DNA of 21,522 nt from Clostridia bacterium (GTDB lineage Bacteria; UBA6262; WVXT01). The position numbers and the translations under genes are program-made. The stretch lies in NCBI GenBank assembly GCA_030671905.1, contig DAOVHK010000009.1, positions 1 to 21,522 of the forward strand. Direction: 5' to 3'. Of the stretch, positions 6,724-16,224 are shown one piece after another; the stretch's first letter is position 1; the number at the start of each line of letters is the position of its first letter. The notes beneath the pieces were generated by a model, which was given only the letters and a program-made list of their open reading frames with translations, had not been told where the DNA came from and did no database searches.

Positions 6724-9700
6724 ATGAAAAAAGGAATTTTGAGAATAACTATTATTTTTATTGGTCTTTTCGTTGTGGCTCTGGGATTTTTATACTTAAC
6801 CAGGACTACAAGGACTTTGTCCAGAATAATGAAAACTTATGTGGAAGTTGAGCTAAAGAAAGCTTTCCATAGAGAAGTTACTGTGGGCAAAATTAGTACG
6901 AATATTGTTAATCGCATTACCTTACAGAATGTTGCTATAGCCAGTGAGAGGAGAGTGTCAGAGGGGGCAGTTTTAGTCTGTGAGAAAGTTACCATTAAGT
7001 ATAATCCCCTTCTTATTTTGCTCAGGAAACGAAATCTGGGAAAGAGTATAGGAAAAATTGTTCTCAAATCTCCCCGTCTCCTGTTGACTAATCGCAGGGG
7101 TAAGTGGAATTTCGTGCTTCCCGCAACGTTCCAGAAAGAATCGGCTATTCCTACACTTCCCCATATTGTAGTTGTGGGCGGAAAGGTCACAATTGAAGAT
7201 GTGGAAGAAAAAGTTAGAAAGATTGAGATAGGAGATGTTTCTGGTAGTCTTACTACAAGGGATAGAATCTACCGGGTACCATGGCAAGAAAGGTCACAGC
7301 GTGAGGAAAAGTTACGTTCACAAATCCATTTTAATTTTTCCGGCAGAAGCAACCAGAGCAGGAATGATAAGATAAGATTGAAAGGCACATATTCTAAGGA
7401 GAAAAAGGAATTAAGCATTAATTTAAATATTTTCAATTTAGACCTGGCAAATTTGAGTAACTTCTTTCTGTCCAGTCCAGACTTTAGAATATTAACGGGC
7501 AAAGGAAATCTCTCTCTAGATTTGAACACAACGCTCAATGAGGAAAATTATAACAGCATTATTGGTATAGCGACATCTATGAGTGGAGAGCAAAAGAGGT
7601 TTAAGGATTTTGCCCAAATTCTCTCCTTTTCTGGTGAATTGGCCCTTGCGAAAGTATCCTGCCGGTGGTTATCTCACACAGTGAAAAACATCAGAGGAAG
7701 GGTCGCTTTTGACAATCACAGAATTGGTAGTCAGGAAATATTTCTGCAATATGGAGGGGCGGAAATCAAACTTAGCGGTGGCCTGGAGCGATACCTTTCC
7801 CAGCCTGCTCTGGGAGTTAACCTTTCAGCCAATTTCGGGCTTTCTCGCCTTCCGGAAATTGTCAAAATCGATGAGTTGAAGAAAATCCTTCCTTTAGACG
7901 GTTTAGCGAAAGTATCTGTGGATATATCGGGAAGTTTATCCAGTCCTAAGTTAAAAGGCTGGTTCCTTCTTCCCCAGGGTAAAATAGCGGGTCGGCCGGT
8001 TGAGGAATTCCAGGGTCAATTCATCTATCAAAACAAGATAGTAAGAATAATAAACCTGCAAGGCAGAATTTACGAGGGGACTGTGGTCTTTTCCGGGAAG
8101 ATAGATATTGACCAACCCTATGTGGATTTAGATTTTGTTTTACGTAGTATCGACCTGGGAAATCTCCTTTCGCCATATTGGTCAGATAAGGCAAAGGGCA
8201 AAGGCTCTCTTTCCGGTGATATTTTCGGTAAACCCTTGGGATTACAGGCTAACGGAGAGATAAACTTAACAGAAGTGAAATTTTTAGGAACCAATTTAGA
8301 GTCTATTTCAGGAATTTTCAATTATGCAAACAGAGAACTGGAAATAGAAGCCAATACTAGCGAAGATAACTATAAGTTAAATACTACTCTCTTGTTGGGC
8401 AGGGAGAATATAAGGATTTCCCGATTAGAGATTTCTGCTCCTGAGCGCGCTGGGATAGCTTTGGCTGGTGAGATTGGACTTCTTGGGGACAAGAAATTGC
8501 AGTTAACAGTTGTAAACTCCTATGTGGAAACTGGATATCTACCCTGGCTTACCTGGCAAACCGATAGATTTTCCGGACGAGTTAATTTCTTGGGTAAAAT
8601 TGGAGGAACAATCGAATCCCCCGAGGTTTCCGGAAAATTGTGGTCCACTGGTTTAAAAATAATGGAGGGAGAGATAAAATTTGACTCTGGGGTCGATTAC
8701 CGGGAGAAGATTTTGAAAGTCACTTCCTTTAAACTTAACAATGTCTACTCTGCAAACTTAATTGTCAACTTCGCTGGAGAGATACCCGTGGTAAGAGGTT
8801 CCGTAGAATCCACAGATGGCGACTTGAAGTTAATCTCCACTCTATTTTCTGGTAAGGCTGGCAAGATGAGAGAAATAGCAGGTACTCTTCGGGGCAAAAT
8901 CGGTTTTTCAAACCTCTCCTTGAGTGACTCTTGGTGGGAGAATGTTAAAGCTAAAGGAGCAGTTGCCATCGTCCAGCCCAAGGTTGGCCGGATCTCTTTT
9001 GACGAATTAGCTTTTGGATTTAACATAACCGAGCAGGGATTGAGTGTAGATAGATTTCGCTTTTCCAGGGAGACGGGGGAGGTAACAGGTTCTGCCCGGA
9101 TGGGAATGAGAAAGGGTAAGCAGAATACAATAAATATAGATACCGAATGGCGAGATTATCCAGTAAATTTTTCTTTTTGGGAACAGGTTAAAGCAGATGC
9201 AAATTCTAAAAAGACGGCTATATCTGGGAGAAGATTAGGGGAGAATAGAGTCAGCGGCAGTCTCAATTTTATAGGGAAATTGGCCTGGAAAAAGGACTGG
9301 CGAATTCGTGGTTCCTTTTCCGGCAAAGATTTTAAATATAACGGAGAACCGTTAGAACCAATCGGTGCGCACCTGTCTCTGAATAAAAAACTTGTCCGTC
9401 TTTCTTCTTTCCATTGTGGGAATGATTTGAAAGGTGAGTTCACCATTGAGGTAGGTAAACAGAAGACCATAAGCGGCGGCATAGAAGTGGATACCGTGAA
9501 AGTTCCCCATTTTCTCCGTTTGATATTTGGAACTGAGGAAGAGAAAACTTTTGTTGATAAGATTAGAGGAAGTTTACATAGTAAGATAGTTTTTAAAGGC
9601 CTTTTGGAAAATCCTCAAATTAATGGCTATGTAGACATCAAACAGGGAGTCTTTTCTACTACAAATTTCCTGTTTAAGTCAACATTTAATTATAATGGAA

Positions 9701-12207
9701 GAGAAATCAATTTAGAATCAGCAGAACTGAAATTTGCTCCCGGGGGCAGAGTTTTGGCTAAGGGTAAGATAGATTTAAACAAACTTGAGCCTCTGGAAAT
9801 TGATGTTGCCTTGGAATACCTCCAGTTGAGTAAAGTGCAAAGTTTATTTTATGAAAGAAATTTGAACACTTTTGGGGAGGTTAATGGGAATCTCAATCTC
9901 CGTGGTACTTTCGCTCGACCTCACTTAAAAGTGGAATTAGAATCGGAAAATAGTGGAATAAATAGTTTTCATGTGGATACCGTTAAGACAGACTTTAGGG
10001 TGGAGAAGGTTATTGGCGAGGAAGGTGAAAGGATAGAATTAGTGTTCGATTCTTTTTCGGCAGGTTTTGGAGAGAGTCTCCTCTGGCTGGCTCGGGAAAG
10101 CAGAGTGGGACTTTCCTTATCCAGGAAGTTAGTCGACTTTTCGCTCCTTAGCGAAGTTCGCAACATAAATTTTGCAAAAATGTCTATTTTTGGTGGTGCT
10201 GAATTAAGAGGAACTGCCGATTTCTCCACAAATTCCCCTGTCCTGGAAGTGATGCTCACCACCAGGGACATGTGGGTGAATCGTCACAATTTTGAAACCG
10301 CAAAGTTGAGGTTTTCTTATCGAGATAGAAAGCTATTTTTCCTGCCGATTGCCAAAGAAACTTTTCAGGTGTTGGGAGAGATAAACTTCGAACGTGTGGA
10401 TAGATTCAATGTAAAACTCCTCGAATTTTTTCAAGGTAAAGATAGATTGGTAACTATTAATGGGAATGCTGACCTTTCTGGACCAATCGATCTAACTGTC
10501 CAGGGAAGAAAGGGGAAAATTGCTGCCAGCCTCATAGGAGAACTCCTAAACGTGAGAATTCCACTCACAGGAAATAGCGGGTTTGACCTCAAGCTCAGCC
10601 GGACTTTAATAGAGGGAAAAAAGAAAAAATTCTATGACTCTTTGCAAATGGAGGGGGAAATAGATGTCACTAATGGTTCGATAGGAAATCTTCTCTTTGA
10701 CGATTTCCACGCTCTCATCAAGGCAGATGGTGATAGTATAAATCTAAGTAAATTGACAATAAATAAAAAAGAAGAATATGCGATTAAATGTTGGGGAACT
10801 ATTCCTTATCCCCAAGAGGAAAAAAATGGTAGAGAAATAGAGTTTTCTTTACAAGTGTTCGATAGAAGGGCGGGTATGTTACGTGTTCTGACCAGGGAAA
10901 TAAGTGATACCAAAGGGCAAATGGAAGCATTCCTTCATATTACCGGGACACGAGAGGAGCCTCTTATAAATGGATATTTTCGTGTCAAAGAGGCTACTCT
11001 CTACGGCAGGGAGATATTTAAGAGGATAGATGATTTGACCTGCGATATCTCAGTTAAGGATAGTAATATAGTTATCAACCGGATTAATGGCCGGATAAAA
11101 AAGGGAGAAATGGACCTCAAAGGAGAGATAACTTTGGCTGGCTGGAAGGTGGATAATCTCGATGTGGTCTTTGAGAACAAGAGAGACTATGGGATTCCCC
11201 TTAAAATACCTTTTCTGAAAATACCTCAGAGTTCATTTTTTGGTCGTCTCCTATCTGAGACTCCTTGTTCCCTGGAGTTGAAGGGGAAAATCCACGTATA
11301 TGGAACTTCCCATTCCTATAATTTAGTGGGAGCGATTGAAGTAGAAAATACTCACTTTACTTATCCTCCCAGAATCGAGGATACGGAGGGTTTAAATTTA
11401 GATTTTCTCAAGCCCGCAGTTTGGAATTTAGAGATTAAGGCGGGCAAAAATACCTGGTATGAGAATAGATTTGCTGAAGCTCAGGCACAGGGACATATGA
11501 GGCTTACTGGCCCAACTGAGGAGTTGACAGTCAATGGAGCTCTTACAGCGGTTAAAGGAGAGATAAGTTATCTGGGAGTTATCTTCAACGTGAAAGACGC
11601 CACTGTGGAATGTATAAATGATGAGGTCTTTTTACAGGTTAGGGCGGAGTGTCCTGTGGAAGATGACACCATTATGTTAGTGGTAGAGAGGGGGAAATGG
11701 GGAAGGATTAAGCCAAAATTCACCTCCAGAAGTGACCCGGAGATGAGCGAGCAGGAAGCACTGGCTAAGGCCACTGGTTTAGATTCTTTAAAGCTCTCTT
11801 CACAGGAAGGGGATGCCTTGTTGAGGAGGGAACTGTTGAAGTTAATCGATAGCAGCCTGGCCAGCCCCTTGATCAAGTCAATTCTGAAATCGACGGGCAT
11901 GGTAGATGTGGTTAAGGTTGAAACTACCCTTGCCCAGAAGACAGGGGAAAGATTAAATTCTCCAGAAGTCGCAAAAGGAAAGGGGGGGAACAGCCTTTTA
12001 GAGGGTACGAAAATAACTTTGGGCAAGTATTTAAACACTAATTTATATCTGGGTTACAAGTTGCAATTCGAGGAAGGATATCTGGATAGGCTTGAATTGC
12101 GGCATGAACTGGAGCTGTTATATAGACTTAAAAGAGGGACCTCTTTGAAAGGCAGGCTGGGAGAAGAGGAGAGATATTTGGGAGTGGAAAGACAAATAAG
12201 ATTTTAA
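6724..12207 (+). CDS. tamB: TamB-like translocation/assembly module protein (AsmA-like superfamily)
   Basis: Inner-membrane-anchored periplasmic protein of the TamB/AsmA-like family. These form long beta-taco bridges thought to carry phospholipid to the outer membrane and to aid barrel assembly. It has 1827 residues against about 1260 in E. coli. A signal anchor occupies about 5-25, followed by the family-typical start of the beta domain with VNRITLQNVAI near 62-72. A very long middle of alternating short beta strands follows, many reading as 'G.L.G.I.L..' repeats. The C-terminal TamB/DUF490 domain includes SDPEMSEQEALAKATGL near 1670-1686 and GKYLNTNLYLGYKL, and ends ...GVERQIRF with the terminal aromatic. 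GGAG lies 5 nt before the ATG. It is followed by bamA, and no tamA is seen. The extra length probably means more beta repeats and a longer bridge. Confidence 0.88.
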   Translation: MKKGILRITIIFIGLFVVALGFLYLTRTTRTLSRIMKTYVEVELKKAFHREVTVGKISTNIVNRITLQNVAIASERRVSEGAVLVCEKVTIKYNPLLILLRKRNLGKSIGKIVLKSPRLLLTNRRGKWNFVLPATFQKESAIPTLPHIVVVGGKVTIEDVEEKVRKIEIGDVSGSLTTRDRIYRVPWQERSQREEKLRSQIHFNFSGRSNQSRNDKIRLKGTYSKEKKELSINLNIFNLDLANLSNFFLSSPDFRILTGKGNLSLDLNTTLNEENYNSIIGIATSMSGEQKRFKDFAQILSFSGELALAKVSCRWLSHTVKNIRGRVAFDNHRIGSQEIFLQYGGAEIKLSGGLERYLSQPALGVNLSANFGLSRLPEIVKIDELKKILPLDGLAKVSVDISGSLSSPKLKGWFLLPQGKIAGRPVEEFQGQFIYQNKIVRIINLQGRIYEGTVVFSGKIDIDQPYVDLDFVLRSIDLGNLLSPYWSDKAKGKGSLSGDIFGKPLGLQANGEINLTEVKFLGTNLESISGIFNYANRELEIEANTSEDNYKLNTTLLLGRENIRISRLEISAPERAGIALAGEIGLLGDKKLQLTVVNSYVETGYLPWLTWQTDRFSGRVNFLGKIGGTIESPEVSGKLWSTGLKIMEGEIKFDSGVDYREKILKVTSFKLNNVYSANLIVNFAGEIPVVRGSVESTDGDLKLISTLFSGKAGKMREIAGTLRGKIGFSNLSLSDSWWENVKAKGAVAIVQPKVGRISFDELAFGFNITEQGLSVDRFRFSRETGEVTGSARMGMRKGKQNTINIDTEWRDYPVNFSFWEQVKADANSKKTAISGRRLGENRVSGSLNFIGKLAWKKDWRIRGSFSGKDFKYNGEPLEPIGAHLSLNKKLVRLSSFHCGNDLKGEFTIEVGKQKTISGGIEVDTVKVPHFLRLIFGTEEEKTFVDKIRGSLHSKIVFKGLLENPQINGYVDIKQGVFSTTNFLFKSTFNYNGREINLESAELKFAPGGRVLAKGKIDLNKLEPLEIDVALEYLQLSKVQSLFYERNLNTFGEVNGNLNLRGTFARPHLKVELESENSGINSFHVDTVKTDFRVEKVIGEEGERIELVFDSFSAGFGESLLWLARESRVGLSLSRKLVDFSLLSEVRNINFAKMSIFGGAELRGTADFSTNSPVLEVMLTTRDMWVNRHNFETAKLRFSYRDRKLFFLPIAKETFQVLGEINFERVDRFNVKLLEFFQGKDRLVTINGNADLSGPIDLTVQGRKGKIAASLIGELLNVRIPLTGNSGFDLKLSRTLIEGKKKKFYDSLQMEGEIDVTNGSIGNLLFDDFHALIKADGDSINLSKLTINKKEEYAIKCWGTIPYPQEEKNGREIEFSLQVFDRRAGMLRVLTREISDTKGQMEAFLHITGTREEPLINGYFRVKEATLYGREIFKRIDDLTCDISVKDSNIVINRINGRIKKGEMDLKGEITLAGWKVDNLDVVFENKRDYGIPLKIPFLKIPQSSFFGRLLSETPCSLELKGKIHVYGTSHSYNLVGAIEVENTHFTYPPRIEDTEGLNLDFLKPAVWNLEIKAGKNTWYENRFAEAQAQGHMRLTGPTEELTVNGALTAVKGEISYLGVIFNVKDATVECINDEVFLQVRAECPVEDDTIMLVVERGKWGRIKPKFTSRSDPEMSEQEALAKATGLDSLKLSSQEGDALLRRELLKLIDSSLASPLIKSILKSTGMVDVVKVETTLAQKTGERLNSPEVAKGKGGNSLLEGTKITLGKYLNTNLYLGYKLQFEEGYLDRLELRHELELLYRLKRGTSLKGRLGEEERYLGVERQIRF

Positions 12208-12210
12208 ATA

Positions 12211-12239
12211 TTTACATTTTCTGAAAAATTTGATATTAT
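12211..12239 (+). promoter_or_regulatory. Extended -10 promoter for the bamA-lpx operon
   Basis: TTTACA (12211-12216) and TATTAT (12234-12239) are 17 nt apart, and TGA immediately before the -10 gives an extended -10 (TGn). It begins four bases after the tamB stop. It should drive bamA and probably the downstream ompH-lpx block, although read-through from tamB is also possible because no terminator is seen between them. Confidence 0.65.
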
Positions 12240-12280
12240 AGAAAGGATATTCTGAATAGTAGGTAATTTTGAATACAATA

Positions 12281-14503
12281 ATGAGAAAATTTATAGTTCT
12301 ATTTTTTTTCTTTATGTTCCTTCTTTCCGGTTATCTCTTTTCCAGCCCTGTAGAGATAAGAGAAATCGAAATAACCGGGAATAAGAATGTGCAAACTAAG
12401 AAGATATTAAAAGCTCTGGGGATAAAAAAGGGTGATGAATATTCAGAAGAAAAGGTAAGCGAGGGTTTACAAAACATATATGAACTGGGGTTCTTTGAGG
12501 ATATTACCATTGAAGTCTTTGAGGTTGAGGAAGGAGTAAATGTTACCTACATTGTGATTGAGAAGCCTCTGATTAAGCGGATAGAATTTAAAGGGAATAA
12601 AGAGTTCTCTGATGGCAAATTAGAGAGAGAAATAGAATCAGAAGAGGAAGAATCTTTTGATAACAGGAAAATGCAAGAGGATACCGAAAAGATTGCTGCC
12701 CTTTATAAGGAGAAGGGTTATGCAAATGTAAAAGTGGAGCCTTATACAACGGAAGACGAGAAGAGTGGAATGGTGATAATGACTTTCTTTATTACCGAAG
12801 GCAAACAGATCAGGATAGGTAAAGTCAATTTAATTGGGGTAGAGGCATTTAACACGAAAAAAATAAAGAAAAAAATGGAGACTAAAAAGAAAAAGTTTTT
12901 TAAACAGGAACTACTGGATGATGACCTGAGAACGATAGAAGCCTATTACAGAGACAAAGGATTCCTGAAAGTTCATCTGGGAACACCTATAGTCACTCAC
13001 GATGAGGAGAAAGCGAAGATTTTTGTCACGCTTTTTGTTTATGAAGGCTTGAAATATACAGTTGGAGATATACAATTTCAAGACAATTATGCGGTTACCA
13101 CAGAGGATCTGGAAAAAGACTTGGAAGTGAAACGCGGAGAGATTTTCAGCCAGGTAAAGTTCGAGAGGAGCCTGTTTAATATTCATGAGCGCTATGCAGA
13201 AAAAGGCTATATCCTGATGCGCTCCGATCCAGAATACTTTACCGATGATGAGAAAAAGATAGTAAACCTCTTAATCTCTATAAATGAGCAGGGGATGGTC
13301 TATATTGACCGAATTTACGTAGATGGGAATGTGATTACTAAAGATTATGTAATTAAACGGGAGTTCCTGGTAAAGGAAGGAGACCCGTTCAATGTTAAAA
13401 AGATAAGGCGAACACAGGAGAAACTATATAACCTCGGTTTTTTTTCGGATATTGTAATTGAGATTGGTGAAACTGGTGACCCCTATAGAGCAAACCTCAT
13501 CTGTGAGGTAACCGAGCAAAGGACGGGATTACTCAGTATGGGAGCAGGGTACAGCTCGCAAGATGGACTTTTAGGCACCTTTCAGATTACACAGAGCAAC
13601 TTTTTGGGCAGAGGACAGAGAATAGATTTAATGCTGGAGTTTGGTAAGAAAAAGACCAATTATCAGATCAGTTTTACTGAGCCATGGTTTTTGGGAAAGC
13701 ATGTCCTTTTTGGTATTAGTGTCTACGATACAGATAGAGACAGAGACTACTATAGAGAGATGAGGACTGGCGGAAATATCAGAATAGGTCCCCATCTAAC
13801 AGATATTCTTAGTCTCCGCTTCACTTACACTTATGAACGGGTAAAGGTATACGATGCGCTTGCTGATTGGGTAGAAGAAAGAAAAGATGATAGCAGTAGT
13901 TTTACTACTTTTTTAATAAGAGACAGCAGGGATAATATATTCGATGCTTCCAGAGGTTCTCGGAATTCTATTTCTCTTCAGGTCTCTGGAGGTATCCTGG
14001 GAGGGGATACTGATTTCGTTAAAACTTTTACCTCCAATAGTTGGTTTTTCCCTACATTCTGGCGCTTTGTTTTGGCGGTTCAATTGAGGTATGGGATTGT
14101 TAGTAGTTTTCCTCCCTCTACAGGAGTGCCAATTTATGAACGGTTCTATGTGGGTGGAGCTGATAGCGTAAGGGGTTACGACTATAGGGATGAGATAGGG
14201 CCTTCTGAGGGAGGAGTGACGATGTTTGTAAGCAACGTAGAATATAAGTTTCCCATAGTTAGGGAAAAACGTCTCACTATTTTGCAGGGAGCAGTCTTTA
14301 TTGATATGGGAGGGAGCTGGAGGAAAAGAGATGTAAATTTTACCATAGGCTCAAGGGATAATCAGTTGAAGGTGGGGATAGGAGCAGGAATCCGGTTCCA
14401 GACTCCTTTTTTCCCTGTCCGTCTCGATTGGGGATATGGATTAAATCATAAACCGGGAGAAGACAAATCCCAGTGGTATTTCACAATGGGCCAATCCTTC
14501 TAA
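12281..14503 (+). CDS. bamA: BamA, outer-membrane beta-barrel assembly factor (Omp85)
   Basis: Omp85 insertase that folds barrel proteins into the outer membrane. From ATG 12281 it has 740 residues: a signal peptide at about 1-21 with a Phe-rich core, five POTRA domains (about 24-97, 98-177, 178-258, 259-340, 341-414) and a C-terminal barrel (about 415-740). Five POTRAs mark BamA and not TamA (three). The barrel has the SxGxGYSS start, the VRGY lid-lock motif at 630-633 (VRGF in most relatives) and the terminal Phe needed for assembly. POTRA3 is unusually Lys-rich (about 193-207). An in-frame TTG at 12269 has a weak AGGT upstream and is an alternative start; the ATG gives the cleaner signal peptide. 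It heads the ompH-lpx block. Confidence 0.95.
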   Translation: MRKFIVLFFFFMFLLSGYLFSSPVEIREIEITGNKNVQTKKILKALGIKKGDEYSEEKVSEGLQNIYELGFFEDITIEVFEVEEGVNVTYIVIEKPLIKRIEFKGNKEFSDGKLEREIESEEEESFDNRKMQEDTEKIAALYKEKGYANVKVEPYTTEDEKSGMVIMTFFITEGKQIRIGKVNLIGVEAFNTKKIKKKMETKKKKFFKQELLDDDLRTIEAYYRDKGFLKVHLGTPIVTHDEEKAKIFVTLFVYEGLKYTVGDIQFQDNYAVTTEDLEKDLEVKRGEIFSQVKFERSLFNIHERYAEKGYILMRSDPEYFTDDEKKIVNLLISINEQGMVYIDRIYVDGNVITKDYVIKREFLVKEGDPFNVKKIRRTQEKLYNLGFFSDIVIEIGETGDPYRANLICEVTEQRTGLLSMGAGYSSQDGLLGTFQITQSNFLGRGQRIDLMLEFGKKKTNYQISFTEPWFLGKHVLFGISVYDTDRDRDYYREMRTGGNIRIGPHLTDILSLRFTYTYERVKVYDALADWVEERKDDSSSFTTFLIRDSRDNIFDASRGSRNSISLQVSGGILGGDTDFVKTFTSNSWFFPTFWRFVLAVQLRYGIVSSFPPSTGVPIYERFYVGGADSVRGYDYRDEIGPSEGGVTMFVSNVEYKFPIVREKRLTILQGAVFIDMGGSWRKRDVNFTIGSRDNQLKVGIGAGIRFQTPFFPVRLDWGYGLNHKPGEDKSQWYFTMGQSF

Positions 14504-14530
14504 GGTGATGGAAGAAATGGAGACTTTATT

Positions 14531-15109
14531 ATGAAAAGAATGTCGCTTTTTTTCTTTGTTTTTTCTCTTTTCTGCTTTTTCCCTTTTACACTTCCCGATG
14601 TAAGAGCAGTAATGCTTTCTTCGGAAAGGATTGCTTATGTAGACATAGATAGAGTCTTTGATGAATATAAAGGCATTAAACAAGCGAAAGAAAATATAGA
14701 AAGAGAGATTAAAACGAAGAGAGGCGAGATAGCTAAACTGGAGAAGGAGATAAGAGATTTAGAATTTGCCATGAGGGAAAAGGAAAGAGTAGAACCAGTA
14801 GCTATCACGGGATTGGCCGAAAAAGAGGTGGAAATTTCTACTGGACCAGTTATCACCAAACCACTTCCTGAAGAAATAATTAGGCTGAATAAGGAAAAGC
14901 TTAATAAGATGGTAAAGAAGATGAAAGAGGAATTAGCCGGGCTTGAGAAAGAGATGACCCATCAGGTTTTAGGAAAGATTTACGATGTGATTAGAGAGAT
15001 TGCTCAGGATGAAGGTTATGCTATCATTTTGGACAAGAAAAATATTCTGTATAGCGAAATGGAGAATGACCTCACTGAAAAAGTTATACAGATATTGAAT
15101 TTGGAGTAA
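14531..15109 (+). CDS. OmpH/Skp-family periplasmic chaperone
   Basis: Periplasmic chaperone that holds unfolded outer-membrane proteins on the way to BamA. It has 192 residues, somewhat longer than E. coli Skp (161). The signal peptide is Phe-rich, with likely cleavage after VRA at 26. The mature protein opens with the family's IAYVDIDRVFDEYKGIKQA, then two long charged helices (about 45-80 and 120-150) that would form the coiled-coil tentacles. The tip between them is Pro/Thr-rich. It closes with the IREIAQDEGYAIILDK strand typical of OmpH. GGAG lies 8 nt before the ATG. Its place between bamA and lpxD is the conserved bacterial order. Confidence 0.9.
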   Translation: MKRMSLFFFVFSLFCFFPFTLPDVRAVMLSSERIAYVDIDRVFDEYKGIKQAKENIEREIKTKRGEIAKLEKEIRDLEFAMREKERVEPVAITGLAEKEVEISTGPVITKPLPEEIIRLNKEKLNKMVKKMKEELAGLEKEMTHQVLGKIYDVIREIAQDEGYAIILDKKNILYSEMENDLTEKVIQILNLE

Positions 15110-15114
15110 GTTTG

Positions 15115-16143
15115 ATGGGAATGACTTTAAAGAAAATTGCTGAGCTTGTTGGTGGTGAACTCTCCGGGGATAGTAACATAGCAATCGAAGGAGTGGGTAG
15201 TCTGATAGAAGCAGAAAAAGGCGAGATTACATTCTTGGCAAGTTCCCGGCACAGGAGTCAGGTATTAAAGACTAAGGCTTCAGCTATTATTATCGGTGAG
15301 GGAGTTGAGCTACCAGAGATTCCTTCAATACGGACAAAGAATCCCTATTTAGCTTTTGCCCAGGTAATGAAAGTGTTGGTTCCTCCCAAAAAACTACCCA
15401 GGGGAATAGACAAAACCAGCATTCTTGGTAAGGGAGTGAAATTAGGTAAGGATGTTGCCATTGGAGCTTACGTGGTTATTGAAAAGGGCGTGGTGATTGG
15501 AGATAAGACTGTAATTTTTTCGGGGACCTACATTGGGGATAAAGCTGTGATTGGGAAGGATGGGCTAATCTATTCAAATGTTACTGTGAGAGAAGAAGTT
15601 ATTATAGGCGATAATGTAATTATTCACCCCGGTGCAGTTATTGGTGCGGATGGATTTGGTTATGCCACTGAAAAGGGAAAGCACCATAAGATTCCCCAGG
15701 CAGGAACTGTTGAAATTGAAAAGGGCGTGGAGATTGGAGCAAACGTTACTATTGATCGAGCAACTATAGGTAAAACCCTCATAGGTGAAGGGACGAAAAT
15801 TGATAATCTTGTTCAGATTGGACATAATGTTAGAATAGGTAAAAACTGCCTTATAGTTTCCCAGGTAGGTATTTCGGGAAGTACGGTGATTGGTGATAAC
15901 GTGATCTTGGCTGGCCAAGCAGGTCTTGTTGATCATATTACCGTTGGCGATAATGCAATTGTTGGTGCGCAGGCAGGAGTTACTAAAAGTGTGCCAGCCA
16001 ATACCACTGTTTCCGGTTATCCTGCCCGGGAACACAAGATAGCCCAAAAGATAGATGCGCAATTAATTAGATTGCCAAAATTGTATGAACAGATAAAGAA
16101 ATTAAAACAAGATATAGTGAAAAGGGGAGAAAAAACAAAATAG
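15115..16143 (+). CDS. lpxD: LpxD, UDP-3-O-acyl-glucosamine N-acyltransferase
   Basis: Third acyl-transfer step of lipid A synthesis: adds a 3-hydroxyacyl chain from ACP to the 2-amino group of UDP-3-O-acyl-GlcN. From ATG 15115 it has 342 residues, the usual length. An N-terminal uridine-binding domain (about 1-95) precedes a left-handed beta-helix of hexapeptide repeats (about 100-300). The catalytic His is in VQIGHNVRIG (H237), and ADGFGYA at 179-185 is diagnostic. A charged C-terminal helix ends the protein. The ATG is preferred to the TTG three bases upstream because GGAG (15103-15106) then has 8-nt spacing. It lies 5 nt after ompH. Confidence 0.95.
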   Translation: MGMTLKKIAELVGGELSGDSNIAIEGVGSLIEAEKGEITFLASSRHRSQVLKTKASAIIIGEGVELPEIPSIRTKNPYLAFAQVMKVLVPPKKLPRGIDKTSILGKGVKLGKDVAIGAYVVIEKGVVIGDKTVIFSGTYIGDKAVIGKDGLIYSNVTVREEVIIGDNVIIHPGAVIGADGFGYATEKGKHHKIPQAGTVEIEKGVEIGANVTIDRATIGKTLIGEGTKIDNLVQIGHNVRIGKNCLIVSQVGISGSTVIGDNVILAGQAGLVDHITVGDNAIVGAQAGVTKSVPANTTVSGYPAREHKIAQKIDAQLIRLPKLYEQIKKLKQDIVKRGEKTK

Positions 16144-16152
16144 ATAGAACCA

Positions 16153-16204
16153 GGTCGGTCACCCTTTAGGGTGACGGAATCGGCACTCTCAAGAGTGGAC
16201 GACC
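16153..16204 (+). promoter_or_regulatory. Predicted three-way-junction RNA element upstream of lpxC-fabZ
   Basis: GGTCG (16153-16157) can pair with CGACC (16200-16204), enclosing two hairpins: GTCACCCTTTAGGGTGAC (16158-16175, 8-nt arms) and CACTCTCAAGAGTG (16184-16197, 6-nt arms). The element ends 8 nt before the AAGGAG (16213-16218) of lpxC. There is no T-run, so it is not a simple terminator. It could be a processing site, a translational control element or a short dispersed palindromic repeat. Confidence 0.5.
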
Positions 16205-16224
16205 AAAAAGTTAAGGAGAAAATT

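Noticed and set aside
6657..6851. Small + strand ORF overlapping the tamB promoter and start
   Set aside because: No SD; it covers the -35/-10 elements and reads tamB in another frame, and its product has no recognisable features.
11568..12038. Antisense 156-codon open frame inside the 3' end of tamB
   Set aside because: No ribosome-binding site and no recognisable domain; opposite strand to every other gene and fully within a well-supported CDS.
15112..15114. TTG start for lpxD
   Set aside because: The ATG three bases later has better SD spacing and is the normal LpxD start context.
15574..16062. Antisense 162-codon open frame inside lpxD
   Set aside because: A shadow of the hexapeptide-repeat codon pattern; low-complexity Asn/Ile/Ser product, no SD, and the sense strand gene is certain.
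16184..16197. GCACTC...GAGTG-like inverted repeat resembling the CIRCE operator of HrcA
   Set aside because: CIRCE is TTAGCACTC-N9-GAGTGCTAA; here the arms are 2 nt apart and the flanking bases do not match. It is better read as one hairpin of the junction element.
16171..16224. Upstream GTG start that would lengthen LpxC-FabZ by 18 residues
   Set aside because: It lies inside a hairpin arm with no SD, and the added residues have no LpxC similarity; ATG 16225 has AAGGAG at ideal spacing.
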